Notes under the pieces: generated by a model | Databases searched by the model: none | What the model was told of the DNA's origin: nothing | What the model saw: only the letters and a program-made list of their open reading frames with translations | Assembly: GCF_001546115.1 (NCBI RefSeq) | Contig: NZ_KQ955208.1 | Span: forward strand, 978,021-1,042,020 | Length of the DNA stretch: 64,000 bases | DNA from: Paracoccus aminovorans | GTDB taxonomy: Bacteria > Pseudomonadota > Alphaproteobacteria > Rhodobacterales > Rhodobacteraceae | Direction: 5' to 3' | Program-made: the position numbers and the translations under genes | Part shown: positions 1 to 9,408 of the stretch, piece after piece | Layout of the letters: every line of letters begins with the position of its first letter | Position numbering within the stretch: position 1 is the first letter of the stretch

Positions 1-1
1 C

Positions 2-361
2 CTGACCGAGGATGCCGTGCTGGTCGAGACCCGGCCGGACAAGGGCCTCTTGGGCGGCACGCTGGCCTTCCCCTCGACCGGCTGGGACGGCTCCGACCTG
101 CCGCCGCCCGCGCCGGCGGACTGGCAGGAACTGGGGCTGGTGCGCCATGTCTTCACCCATTTCGCGCTGGACCTGACCGTTGCGACCGGCCGGTTGACCG
201 CACCGCCGCAACGCGGCAATCTGGTGCCGCTCGGCCAGTTCGACCCCAGCGCCCTGCCCGGCCTGATGCGCAAGGCCTGGGCCCTCGCCCAGAACCCGTT
301 CCCGGCCACAGCCCGCGACAACGCGCCGCCATGGCAAACCCCCGCAACACGCGATAGTTGA
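2..361 (+). CDS. mutY: A/G-specific adenine glycosylase, C-terminal part (partial)
   Basis: This is the last 119 residues of MutY, which removes adenine mispaired with 8-oxoguanine in base-excision repair. The gene is open at the window's left edge, so the catalytic helix-hairpin-helix and Fe-S parts are not visible. What remains is the MutT-like (NUDIX-fold) recognition domain: the stretch GLLGGTLAFPSTGW followed by VRHVFTHFALDL, which matches the conserved H-x-F-(S/T)-H-F loop that contacts the oxidised guanine. The end is rich in Pro and Ala. The stop lies 4 bases before the alkB start, so the two are probably co-transcribed. Confidence 0.85.
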   Translation: MTEDAVLVETRPDKGLLGGTLAFPSTGWDGSDLPPPAPADWQELGLVRHVFTHFALDLTVATGRLTAPPQRGNLVPLGQFDPSALPGLMRKAWALAQNPFPATARDNAPPWQTPATRDS

Positions 362-365
362 ACCC

Positions 366-1502
366 ATGCAGACCGCCTTCCGTTCCCGCCTGATCGACGC
401 CCTGCCCTTCTGGCTGTCGCTGGGCATGGTGCCGCTGTTCCTGGTCGCGCTGCGCTGGGGCGGCTGGTGGTTCGCGCTGATGCCGCTCTACGCCTGGTAT
501 CTGATGACCATGCTGGACGCGGTGCTGGGCCTGAACGAGGAAAACCCCGACACCGAGACACCCGAATCGCAGCTGATCTGGTATCGCGCCATCACCGTGA
601 TCTGGTTCCCGATCCAGGCGGCGATGATCTTCGGCGGCATCTGGTTCGCCACGCGCGGCGGGCTTTCGGGCTGGGAAAAGGCCGGGCTGTTCTTCGGCAT
701 CGGCGTCGCCTCGGGCACCATCGGCATCGTCTATGCCCATGAGCTGCTGCACCAGAGAAACAAGCTGGAGCGCTGGCTGGGCGATCTGCTGCTGGCCTCG
801 ACGCTCTATTCGCATTTCCGCACCGAGCACCTGCTGGTGCATCATTCCTGGGTGGCGACGCCGCGCGACGCGGTCTCGGCCCGCTACAACGAGGGCTTCT
901 TCCGCTTCTTCCTGCGCGTGCTGATCGAGTGCCCGGCCAGCGCCTGGGCGGCCGAGACGCGGCGGCTGACCCGCTCGGGCCGCTCGAAATTCGACCGCCG
1001 CAACCCGTTCTGGCGCTACGGCGCCTTGCAACTGGCGATGCTGGCGCTGGCGGCCGGCTTGGGCGGCTGGCAGGGGCTGCTGCTGTTCGTCTGGCAGGCC
1101 TTCGTCGCCGTCTGGCAGCTGGAGCTGACCAATTACGTCGAACATTACGGGCTGACCCGGAAATACCTGGGCAATGGCCGCTACGAACACGTCCTGCCGC
1201 GGCACAGCTGGAATTCCTCGCATACCGCGACGAACTGGCTGCTGATCAACCTGCAGCGCCATTCCGACCACCATTACAAGCCCGACCGGCGCTTTCCCTT
1301 GCTGCAAACCTATTCGCAGGAAGAGGCGCCGCAGCTGCCGATGGGCTATCCGGCCATGACCTTCCTCGCCATGGTCCCGCCCCTGTGGCGGCGACGGATG
1401 AACCCGCGCGTGCGCGCCTGGCGCAAGCAGTTCTACCCCGAGATCACCGACTGGCAGCCCTATACCAAGGGCCAGAACCCACCCCCGCGCGGCGCGCTTT
1501 AA
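366..1502 (+). CDS. alkB: Alkane 1-monooxygenase (AlkB-type membrane hydroxylase)
   Basis: A 378-residue integral-membrane non-haem di-iron hydroxylase, expected to oxidise medium-chain alkanes to 1-alkanols at the inner membrane. The histidine boxes of the family are present: HELLH at 125-129, H155-x3-HH at 159-160, and H299-x2-HH at 302-303, plus the NYVEHYGL signature near 256-263. Hydrophobic helices occur near 12-50, 75-95, 105-122 and 220-250. The length is close to family norm (about 380-410). No rubredoxin or rubredoxin reductase gene, the usual electron donors, lies beside it here, so they must be elsewhere. It follows mutY by 4 bases and converges on ccrM. A related fatty-acid or xylene hydroxylase is possible, but the box spacing favours AlkB. 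Confidence 0.85.
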   Translation: MQTAFRSRLIDALPFWLSLGMVPLFLVALRWGGWWFALMPLYAWYLMTMLDAVLGLNEENPDTETPESQLIWYRAITVIWFPIQAAMIFGGIWFATRGGLSGWEKAGLFFGIGVASGTIGIVYAHELLHQRNKLERWLGDLLLASTLYSHFRTEHLLVHHSWVATPRDAVSARYNEGFFRFFLRVLIECPASAWAAETRRLTRSGRSKFDRRNPFWRYGALQLAMLALAAGLGGWQGLLLFVWQAFVAVWQLELTNYVEHYGLTRKYLGNGRYEHVLPRHSWNSSHTATNWLLINLQRHSDHHYKPDRRFPLLQTYSQEEAPQLPMGYPAMTFLAMVPPLWRRRMNPRVRAWRKQFYPEITDWQPYTKGQNPPPRGAL

Positions 1503-1510
1503 GCCAAAAG

Positions 1511-1539
1511 GCCCCGCCCGGCGCAAGGCCGAACGGGGC
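1511..1539. terminator. Hairpin between convergent alkB and ccrM
   Basis: A 6-bp GC stem (GCCCCG at 1511-1516 pairing with CGGGGC at 1534-1539) lies just after the alkB stop, in the gap shared with the convergent ccrM gene. There is no clear U tract, so termination is inferred from position. Confidence 0.4.
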
Positions 1540-1598
1540 AAGGCGGTCCCGGCCGCGCCAGAGCTCGCGGAACGTCGGGACTTGGCGAACCGGGAAAC

Positions 1599-2816
<1,218 letters not shown>

Positions 2817-2818
<2 letters not shown>

Positions 2819-3449
2819 AATAACTTGTGGTTTGATCTTTACACAAGATATTGTGGACGGGGGCAAAGCTGCGCCTATGATGTGGGGTTATCCCCAGATC
2901 TAGCAGCGCCTGGCGATGCGCCGGAGTCGGATAGCCCGCGTTCATTTCCCAGCCATAGCCGGGGTGCTGTTGCGCCAAATCCACCATGATGCGATCGCGC
3001 AACAGTTTCGCCACGATCGAGGCCGCGGCGATGGAAAGGCAACGCGCATCGCCGCCGATCACCGCCTGCCCCGGCAGGTCCAACTCGCGCGGCAGCATAT
3101 TGCCGTCGACCAGCGCCAGGCAGGGCCGGCGCCGCAGCCCGGCCAGCGCCCGGCACATCGCCAGATGCGAAGCGCGCAGGATGTTCAGCCGGTCGATCTC
3201 CTCGACGCTGGCATGGCCTACGGCCCAATCGCAGCGCGCCATGATCTCGGCCGCCAGCGCTTCGCGCCGCTTCGCGGCCAGCTTCTTGGAATCGTCCAGC
3301 CCCTCGGGGATGCAGGTCACGTCCAGCACCACCGCCGCCGCGGTCACCGGCCCGGCCAAGGGCCCGCGCCCGACCTCGTCCACGCCGGCGACGATGCGCG
3401 CGCCGGCCCGCAGCGCCGCGCTTTCGAAACTGTAGTCCGGCAGGCTCAT
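2817..3449 (-). CDS. rnhB: Ribonuclease HII
   Basis: A 210-residue RNase HII, which cuts RNA in RNA-DNA hybrids and single ribonucleotides misinserted in DNA. The N-terminal GVDEVGRGPLAGPV gives the first catalytic Asp-Glu pair (residues 24-25). DSKKL, the ALVDGN aspartate and AASIVAKLLRDR supply the rest of the active site. The reading frame is open further upstream, but the start at MSLPDYSF is chosen because it overlaps the allA stop as ATGA, a typical translational-coupling junction, and because upstream residues do not resemble the family. It is separate from ccrM, whose promoter region starts at its stop. Confidence 0.92.
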
Positions 3450-3925
3450 GCCTCGACGGTCACCGGGGCGATGGCGACCTCTTCCAGATTCACGCCGCCG
3501 CCCTCGCGATCCACGACCAGGAAATCGGCGGCCCGGTCCAGCGGCGTCAGCACGCCATGCCAGACCCCGGCGCGCAGGTTCACCCCCATGCCCGCGGGCA
3601 CCAGGAAGGCCAGTGGTGCGCCGGGCCTGCCGCCCTCGTCCGGGGCGACGATGGACAGCCACGGGTCCGGCCCCAGCGGCACGAAGGCTTGCGAGCCCAA
3701 GGGATGACGCTCCAGCAGCGTGCAGTCATAGGGCAGGCTGACCGGCTCCGAGCGGAAGATCGAGATGATCGCCTCGCCGTCGCCGCGCTCGACGGTCGCC
3801 AGCGCATGATGCCGCTCGCAGCGGCCGGCGTTGATCATCTTCGAGGGCGCCTCGCGCGGGGTCAGCACATCGCCGAAGGGCGCGAAAGCCTCGGGGGTGA
3901 TCGGCTGCATCCTGATCTTGCTCAT
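3446..3925 (-). CDS. allA: Ureidoglycolate lyase
   Basis: A 159-residue cupin-like ureidoglycolate lyase that splits ureidoglycolate to glyoxylate and urea in allantoin (purine) breakdown. It shows FAPFGDVL near the N terminus, the ISIFRSEP-x-SLPYDCTLLERHPLGSQAFVPL block, and the GVWHGVLTPL motif with a metal-binding His. The start is set at MSKIRMQP because an AGGGAAG ribosome-binding site precedes it. A longer frame exists upstream but runs through a hairpin. It overlaps rnhB by 4 bases (ATGA). No other allantoin genes are adjacent, but the GntR regulator and transporter upstream could belong with it (inference). Confidence 0.85.
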   Translation of the reverse strand: MSKIRMQPITPEAFAPFGDVLTPREAPSKMINAGRCERHHALATVERGDGEAIISIFRSEPVSLPYDCTLLERHPLGSQAFVPLGPDPWLSIVAPDEGGRPGAPLAFLVPAGMGVNLRAGVWHGVLTPLDRAADFLVVDREGGGVNLEEVAIAPVTVEA

Positions 3926-3964
3926 CTTCCCTGCTTCTTTCTTGTCGAAATATCCTGGGGGTGT

Positions 3965-3979
3965 GGGGGCAAAGCCCCC
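3965..3979. terminator. Hairpin after the transporter gene
   Basis: GGGGGC, AAA, GCCCCC forms a tight 6-bp stem with a 3-base loop between the transporter stop (3991) and the allA start. There is no U tract on the minus strand, so it may only attenuate read-through into allA-rnhB. Confidence 0.4.
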
Positions 3980-3990
3980 GCCCGCGGCCG

Positions 3991-5187
3991 TCACATCCGC
4001 CGCATGCGCGGCAGAAAGATCGTAAGCAGCCCCATCAGCGGCAGGTAGGCACAGATTCTATAAACATATTCAATGCCCCGCGCATCGGCGATCACCCCCA
4101 GCACGGCAGCGGCGATGCCGCCCATGCCGAAGGCGAAGCCGAAGAAGATGCCGGCGATCATGCCGGTCCGTCCCGGCACCAGCTCCTGGGCAAAGACCAC
4201 GATGGCCGGAAAGGCCGAGGCGAGGATCAGCCCGATCACCACCGTCAGCACCCCGGTCGCGGCCAGCCCGACATAGGGCAGCGCCAGGGTGAAGGGCAGG
4301 ATGCCCAGGATCGAGAACCAGATCACCTTCAGCGGCCCGACCCGGTCGCCGATCAGCCCGCCCAGCATGACGCCGCCGGCCATGCCGCCCAGGAACAGGA
4401 ACAGCATCAGCTGCGCCTGCTGGGTGTTCAACCCGAACTTCTCGATCAGGAAGAAGGTGTAATAGCTCGACAGGCTGGCGGTATAGATGTTCTTGGTAAA
4501 GGTCAGCAGCGCCAGCACCACGATCGCCACCGTCACCCGCCGCCGCGAATAGGGCGAGACCGGCACGGCGCGCGCGCCCGCCGCCTTGCGCCGGCCCTCG
4601 GCCCAGCTGCCGACCTGCCAGAGCGCGGCCGAGCCGATCATTGCCATGATCGAAAAGATCGCGACCGAGGGCCGGCCCAGCGGCACGACGATGAAGGCCG
4701 CCAGCAGCGGCCCCAGCGCCTGGCCGAAATTCCCGCCCAGCTGGAACAGCGATTGCGCGGTGCCGAAGCGGCCGCCCGAGGCGATGCGCGCCACGCGCGA
4801 GCTTTCGGGATGGAACACCGCCGAGCCGACGCCGATCAGCATGGCCCCGGCCAGCAGCACCCAATATTCATGCGCCAGGGCCAGCAGAAGCACGCCGAAG
4901 ACCGTCGAGGCCATGCCGACCGACAGCGAGCGCGGCATCGGCTTTCTGTCCGTCACCATCCCCACCAGCGGCTGCAACAGCGAGGCCGTGACCTGGAAGG
5001 CGAAGGTCATCAGCCCGATCTGCCAATAGGACAGGGTGAACTCCTGCTGAAGCAGCGGATAGATCGCCGCCAGCATGGATTGCATGATGTCATTGACCAT
5101 ATGACACAGGCTGATCGCGATCAGCACCGTCCAGGCGGTGGCCGGGATGGCGGGACCGCGGATTGACGTCGCTTCCGACACGGGCAT
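3991..5187 (-). CDS. MFS transporter, fosmidomycin-resistance (Fsr) type
   Basis: A 398-residue major-facilitator protein with about 12 hydrophobic helices. The stretch MVNDIMQSMLAAIYPLL in helix 1 and the helix 2-3 loop VGMVTDRKPMPRSL match the Fsr family, which exports fosmidomycin and related compounds. The true substrate is unknown. The start at MPVSEATS is preferred over a start 18 codons earlier because GAGGTG lies 4 bases upstream of it. It is read in the same direction as allA-rnhB but is separated from them by a hairpin. Confidence 0.8.
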   Translation of the reverse strand: MPVSEATSIRGPAIPATAWTVLIAISLCHMVNDIMQSMLAAIYPLLQQEFTLSYWQIGLMTFAFQVTASLLQPLVGMVTDRKPMPRSLSVGMASTVFGVLLLALAHEYWVLLAGAMLIGVGSAVFHPESSRVARIASGGRFGTAQSLFQLGGNFGQALGPLLAAFIVVPLGRPSVAIFSIMAMIGSAALWQVGSWAEGRRKAAGARAVPVSPYSRRRVTVAIVVLALLTFTKNIYTASLSSYYTFFLIEKFGLNTQQAQLMLFLFLGGMAGGVMLGGLIGDRVGPLKVIWFSILGILPFTLALPYVGLAATGVLTVVIGLILASAFPAIVVFAQELVPGRTGMIAGIFFGFAFGMGGIAAAVLGVIADARGIEYVYRICAYLPLMGLLTIFLPRMRRM

Positions 5188-5432
5188 CACCTCTTGCGAA
5201 TTGCCCAGCGTTGTCCCGCCCGCGCCCGGCTTTGTCAACATCCGCCGCCGCTGCCCGGCGAAACGAAGGGGCTTGACCGCAGTGCGAATTTCCTCTCAAA
5301 CCTGAACTGACGAGTTTACTTGAGTGTCCGGTTTCACGTCCGCCCAACCGGCACATCGCGGCATCGCGGCAAGCCGCCGTTATCGAGTGCCCAATTCAAC
5401 CTCCCCTCGATAAAGATCGCCCGATTATTGAT

Positions 5433-6182
5433 ATGATGGAACTTCCCAAACCCGTGGCCCAAGCCCTCGCCGCAGAAGAACAGGGCCGCAAGCGGCGCAA
5501 CATGACCTGGCAAAGCGTGCAGGAAGAGGTGCTCAACCGCATCCGCAACGGCACCTGGCCCGAGGGCGAGCTGATCCCGACCGAGGCCGAGCTGGCCGCG
5601 GAATTCAGCTGCGCCCGCGCCACCGTCAACCGGGCGCTGCAAGCCCTGGCGCAAAGCGGCGTGCTGGAACGGCGCCGCAAGGTCGGCACCCGGGTCGCGG
5701 CCCATCCGCGCGTGCAGGCGGTCCGCTTCCTGCTGCGCCGCGAGATCGAGGCGGCGGGCAAGGTCTATGGCTACACGCTGCTCGACTATCGCCAGCAACA
5801 CCCGCCCGCCGACATCGCCCAAGCGATGCTGCTGCACAGCGATGAGCTGCTCTTGCGCATCCGCTCGCGCTTCACCGCCGATGGCGCGCTCTATTGCTGC
5901 GAGGAGCGCTGGGTGAACGATTTCGCCGCCCCGGGCCTGACCCGCGAGGCGCTGCAACATCTCAGCCCCTGCGAATGGCTGCTGGGCCATGTCCCGGTCA
6001 ACCGCGGCAGCATGGCGATGGCGGCCACCCTGGCCTCCGAGGGCTTCGTCTCCGAGGCGATGGGCCTGGCCCCCGAGGCGCCGGTGCTAATGATGGAGCG
6101 CATGGACTGGCTCGACAACATGCCGATCTCGCTGACCCGCAGCTATTATCCCGAGGAACATCGGATGACCGCGACGATCTGA
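5433..6182 (+). CDS. GntR/HutC-family transcriptional regulator
   Basis: A 249-residue repressor. A winged helix-turn-helix covers about residues 25-95, with IPTEAELAAEFSCARATVNRAL as the recognition part, followed by a UTRA ligand-binding domain (HutC/FarR type) to the end. The family senses small metabolites such as urocanate or fatty-acyl compounds; the ligand cannot be told here. The gene is divergent from the transporter at 5187, and the 245-base gap could hold a shared operator. It might also begin at the internal MTWQSVQEE. Confidence 0.85.
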   Translation: MMELPKPVAQALAAEEQGRKRRNMTWQSVQEEVLNRIRNGTWPEGELIPTEAELAAEFSCARATVNRALQALAQSGVLERRRKVGTRVAAHPRVQAVRFLLRREIEAAGKVYGYTLLDYRQQHPPADIAQAMLLHSDELLLRIRSRFTADGALYCCEERWVNDFAAPGLTREALQHLSPCEWLLGHVPVNRGSMAMAATLASEGFVSEAMGLAPEAPVLMMERMDWLDNMPISLTRSYYPEEHRMTATI

Positions 6183-6286
6183 CGGATCAAGCCGAGTTGA
6201 CCGCTGATTGCTTGCCAAGGCCTGCGCATTTGGCCAAACATGCCGGCAAAACGACAAGACAACTGGCAAACAGACCGGACCCGAGC

Positions 6287-7732
6287 ATGTTCCCGACCCG
6301 CCCGAACCTGGCGTCCCTGGCGCTGGCCGCCGCCGCGCTTATCCCGGCCCTCGGCCCCGTGCCGGCGCAGGCCCAGGCCCCTGCCGTCGCGCCCACCGCG
6401 CCGCCCAAGCCCAAGGCGCTGACCTCGATCAGCCGCGACCAGATCGAGGCCGCGCAATTCGATGGCACCGACCTGCCGGCCGGGCAGTCGGCGCTGACGG
6501 TCAAGGCGCAGATCCTGCTGGACCGCTCGGGCATCTCGCCCGGCGTGGTGGACGGCTGGCGCGGCGGCATGAGCGAAAGCGCGATCAAGGCCTTCCAGCG
6601 CCGTGCCGGCCTGCCGATGACCGGGCGCATGGACCATGCCGTCTGGGAGCTGCTGCAAGGCTATGCCGCGGCGCCCTTGACCATGGACTATACCATCACC
6701 GAGGAGGACGCGACCGGGCTCGTCGACCGCATTCCCTCGGATTATGCCGAAAAGGCGGCGATGACCTCGCAGGGCTATACCAGCGTGCTGGAAAAGCTGG
6801 CCGAGCGTTTCCACATGGACGAGAAGTTCCTGGCCAAGATGAACCCCGGCGCGGCTTTCCAGCCCGGCGAGACGATCCATGTCACCGTGCCGGCGCAGCC
6901 GATCCGCGCCACCGTGACCCGGATCATCGTCGACAAGGCCACCCGCCGCGTCGCCGCCTATGACGCCAAGGGCAAGATGGTCGCGGATTACCCGGCCACG
7001 GTCGGCTCGTCCGACACGCCCTCGCCGCATGGCAACCACCTGGTCGACGCGGTGGCGCTGAACCCGACCTATACCTACAACCCGATGCGCAACTTCAAGC
7101 AGGGCGAGAACGACCGCGTGCTGATCGTGCCGCCAGGGCCGAACGCGCCGGTCGGCAATGTCTGGATCGACCTGTCCGAGCCCAGCTATGGCATCCACGG
7201 AACCGCCACGCCCTCGCAGCTGTTCCTCAACCAGTCGCATGGCTGCGTGCGGCTGACCAACTGGGACGCATGGGAGCTGGCGCATATGGTCAAGGCCAAG
7301 GTGACGACGGTCGAGTTTCTGGACCCGGGCGTCAGCATCGCCGATGTGACCGGCATCGCGGCGGTGACCTCGGCGACCCAGGCCGCGGCGGTGACGCTGG
7401 CCGCGACCCGGCCGCCGGCGCGCGGTGACCGCCTACCGCCGGTCGTGGCCGCCGGGGCGGTGACGGGTGCGGTGGCGGAGAATGTGATGGGGGCCGTGGC
7501 CCAGGCTGCCTCGACCGGCACCGCCGCAGCTGTCGCCAGCACGGTCGCAAGCCCGGCGCCGCTGGTGGTGACGCCCGAGGCGCCCTCGACCGAGCCGCTG
7601 GTGCCGGCGACCCCGCTTCCCGCGGGCGCGATGGACGAGCCCGAATATCCCTCGGACGTGGGGCTGCCCGAAACCCTGCCGGGCAATCCGGCGGGCAGCG
7701 TGACGCTCTATGCCCCGACGGCGCAGCCCTGA
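6287..7732 (+). CDS. L,D-transpeptidase with peptidoglycan-binding domain
   Basis: A 481-residue secreted cell-wall enzyme. It has an N-terminal signal peptide (residues 1-28, ending near AQAQA) and a PG_binding_1 domain at about 70-125. A YkuD catalytic domain occupies about 225-350, with the motif SHGCVRLTNWDA and nucleophile Cys320. YkuD enzymes make 3-3 peptidoglycan cross-links or attach lipoproteins to the wall in the periplasm. The last 120 residues are a low-complexity Ala/Pro/Val tail. The open frame extends upstream across the GntR gene; the start chosen is the ATG directly before the signal peptide. It ends one base before the extensin-family gene. Confidence 0.88.
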   Translation: MFPTRPNLASLALAAAALIPALGPVPAQAQAPAVAPTAPPKPKALTSISRDQIEAAQFDGTDLPAGQSALTVKAQILLDRSGISPGVVDGWRGGMSESAIKAFQRRAGLPMTGRMDHAVWELLQGYAAAPLTMDYTITEEDATGLVDRIPSDYAEKAAMTSQGYTSVLEKLAERFHMDEKFLAKMNPGAAFQPGETIHVTVPAQPIRATVTRIIVDKATRRVAAYDAKGKMVADYPATVGSSDTPSPHGNHLVDAVALNPTYTYNPMRNFKQGENDRVLIVPPGPNAPVGNVWIDLSEPSYGIHGTATPSQLFLNQSHGCVRLTNWDAWELAHMVKAKVTTVEFLDPGVSIADVTGIAAVTSATQAAAVTLAATRPPARGDRLPPVVAAGAVTGAVAENVMGAVAQAASTGTAAAVASTVASPAPLVVTPEAPSTEPLVPATPLPAGAMDEPEYPSDVGLPETLPGNPAGSVTLYAPTAQP

Positions 7733-7733
7733 G

Positions 7734-8552
7734 ATGCGCGCCCTGCTGCTGGCGCTGCTGCTCTTGCCCGGGCTGGCGCTGGCACAGGATCCTCCTGCCC
7801 CGCGCCCCATGGCACCGGCCGAGGAACGCCCGGCCCCGCGTCCCGCAGCGGAGCCCGCCGTGCCCGCCGCGAGGCCCGAGCCGCAGGGCGAGACGCCTGG
7901 GCCCGAGGCGCCAAAGCCGCAGGAGGGCCAGCCCGCGCCCGAGCCCGTGGAACCCGCCGGCCCGCCGGTCCACACCACGCTGCGGGAAAGCGACTTCGAC
8001 CATTCCGCCTGCCTGCTGGAGCTGACCCTGCTCGGCGCCGACTATGCGCCGCAAGCGCCGCTCACCGACCCGGACCAGCCCGATTGCGGCATCGACCGGC
8101 CGATCCTGCTGCATGCGCCCCTGCCCGGCATCGAGATCCCAGGCGGCGCGCCGATGCGCTGCGACACGGCGCGGCAACTCGCGCATTGGCTGCGGGATTT
8201 CGTGCGCCCGGCCTCGGCGCTGCTGCCGGGCCAGCCGCGGCTGATGGCGCTGGAGCCGGGCTCGACCTATCAATGCCGGGCGACGGTCGGCAATGACGGC
8301 ACCGGCCTGTCCGAGCACGCATTCGGCAATGCCTTCGACATCGCCGCCTTCCGCTTCGACGACGGCAGCCGCTTCGCCGTCGAGCCGCGCGCGGACAAGG
8401 GCGATCTGGCCGAGGCCTTCCAGCGCGCCGTGCGCGGCGCGGCTTGCCTCTATTTCACCACCGTGCTGGGGCCGGGCGCCAATGCGGCGCATGACAACCA
8501 CCTGCATCTGGACATCAAGGCGCGGCGCGGCGGCTGGCGACTGTGCCAGTAA
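7734..8552 (+). CDS. Extensin-family (ExtC) secreted protein
   Basis: A 272-residue exported protein with signal peptide MRALLLALLLLPGLALA, a Pro/Glu-rich linker to about residue 80, and the extensin-like C-terminal domain found in many Alphaproteobacteria. The C-terminal half has conserved Cys, SEHAFGNAFDIAAFRF and HDNHLHLDIK, which resemble a D,D-peptidase-like metal site. It is probably a periplasmic wall-remodelling enzyme (inference). It starts one base after the L,D-transpeptidase stop, so the pair form a cell-wall operon. Confidence 0.82.
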   Translation: MRALLLALLLLPGLALAQDPPAPRPMAPAEERPAPRPAAEPAVPAARPEPQGETPGPEAPKPQEGQPAPEPVEPAGPPVHTTLRESDFDHSACLLELTLLGADYAPQAPLTDPDQPDCGIDRPILLHAPLPGIEIPGGAPMRCDTARQLAHWLRDFVRPASALLPGQPRLMALEPGSTYQCRATVGNDGTGLSEHAFGNAFDIAAFRFDDGSRFAVEPRADKGDLAEAFQRAVRGAACLYFTTVLGPGANAAHDNHLHLDIKARRGGWRLCQ

Positions 8553-9284
8553 TCAGCGCCGCACCCGGTCCAGCTCCAGATAATCCGGGTTGAAGCGCGC
8601 CAGACGCGCCAGCCCCTGCCAGTCCAGGATCTCGACCTCGCTGCCCTGCCAGCGGATCAGCCCGCCGGCCCGCAGGTCGCGCACCGCGCGGTTCACATGG
8701 ATCGGCGTATAACCCAGGATATCCGCCAGTTCCTTTTGCAGCAGCGGCAGGGTGAAGCGATAGGCCTGGGCCGCGCCCACGCTGGCCAGCCGGGTGCAGA
8801 GTTCGCACAGCAGATGCGCCAGATGCGCGCTGGAGCGCAGCGAGGCCGCCGCGACCAGCCATTGCCGGTGAATCGAGGCGTCGATCGCCGTCGACATCCA
8901 CAGCAGCCGGGTCAGGTGCGGGAAATTGGCGGTGATCTCGCGCAGCTCGTCATGGTCGACGAATTCGACCTCGGCCTCGCCCACGGCGACCACGTCATGC
9001 TCCAGCCCCGCCAGCACGAAGCCGTGCAGGTCGACGAAATCGCCGGGAACATGCAGGGCGGTGATCACCCGCTCGGCCGGGCGGCCGACGATGGAATGCT
9101 GGCGCGCCGACATGCCGCGCAGCATCATGCAGCTGCGGCTGGCCAGCCGGCCGCGCGGCACAATGACCTCGCCGGGGCGAAAGGCGACATGGCAGGTGCG
9201 CACCGCGCGCAGGCGGTCGATGTCGCCGGCGCACAGCAGATCCCGTCGTTGCAGATAGCGAACGAAATACTCGGTTATGGCCAT
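8553..9284 (-). CDS. Crp/Fnr-family transcriptional regulator
   Basis: A 243-residue regulator with an N-terminal cyclic-nucleotide-binding-like beta-barrel (about 30-140), a dimer helix, and a C-terminal helix-turn-helix (LADILGYTPIHVNRAVRDLR, about 185-205). The N terminus lacks the spaced cysteine cluster of FNR, so it is not an Fe-S oxygen sensor. It resembles the many uncharacterised Crp-like regulators of Rhodobacteraceae. The stop abuts the extensin-family stop (tail to tail). The ligand and targets are unknown. Confidence 0.85.
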   Translation of the reverse strand: MAITEYFVRYLQRRDLLCAGDIDRLRAVRTCHVAFRPGEVIVPRGRLASRSCMMLRGMSARQHSIVGRPAERVITALHVPGDFVDLHGFVLAGLEHDVVAVGEAEVEFVDHDELREITANFPHLTRLLWMSTAIDASIHRQWLVAAASLRSSAHLAHLLCELCTRLASVGAAQAYRFTLPLLQKELADILGYTPIHVNRAVRDLRAGGLIRWQGSEVEILDWQGLARLARFNPDYLELDRVRR

Positions 9285-9339
9285 GATGCTCCTCGGGAAG
9301 ACCGCGGGAGATTGTCAACTCTGCCCGGGACGTGCAATG

Positions 9340-9355
9340 ACCCGGGAAGCCGGGT
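9340..9355. terminator. Small hairpin between fliI and the Crp-family gene
   Basis: ACCCGG, GAAG, CCGGGT forms a 6-bp stem after the fliI stop (minus strand). There is no U run, so termination is only suggested. Confidence 0.3.
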
Positions 9356-9408
9356 TAACTTTCATCAATCTTGCCATAAATCCGCGGGATTCCTAGACTT
9401 CCCGGCGA

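Noticed and set aside
153..1541. A 462-codon minus-strand frame opposite alkB
   Set aside because: Antisense shadow of a clear membrane hydroxylase; no start site or domain.
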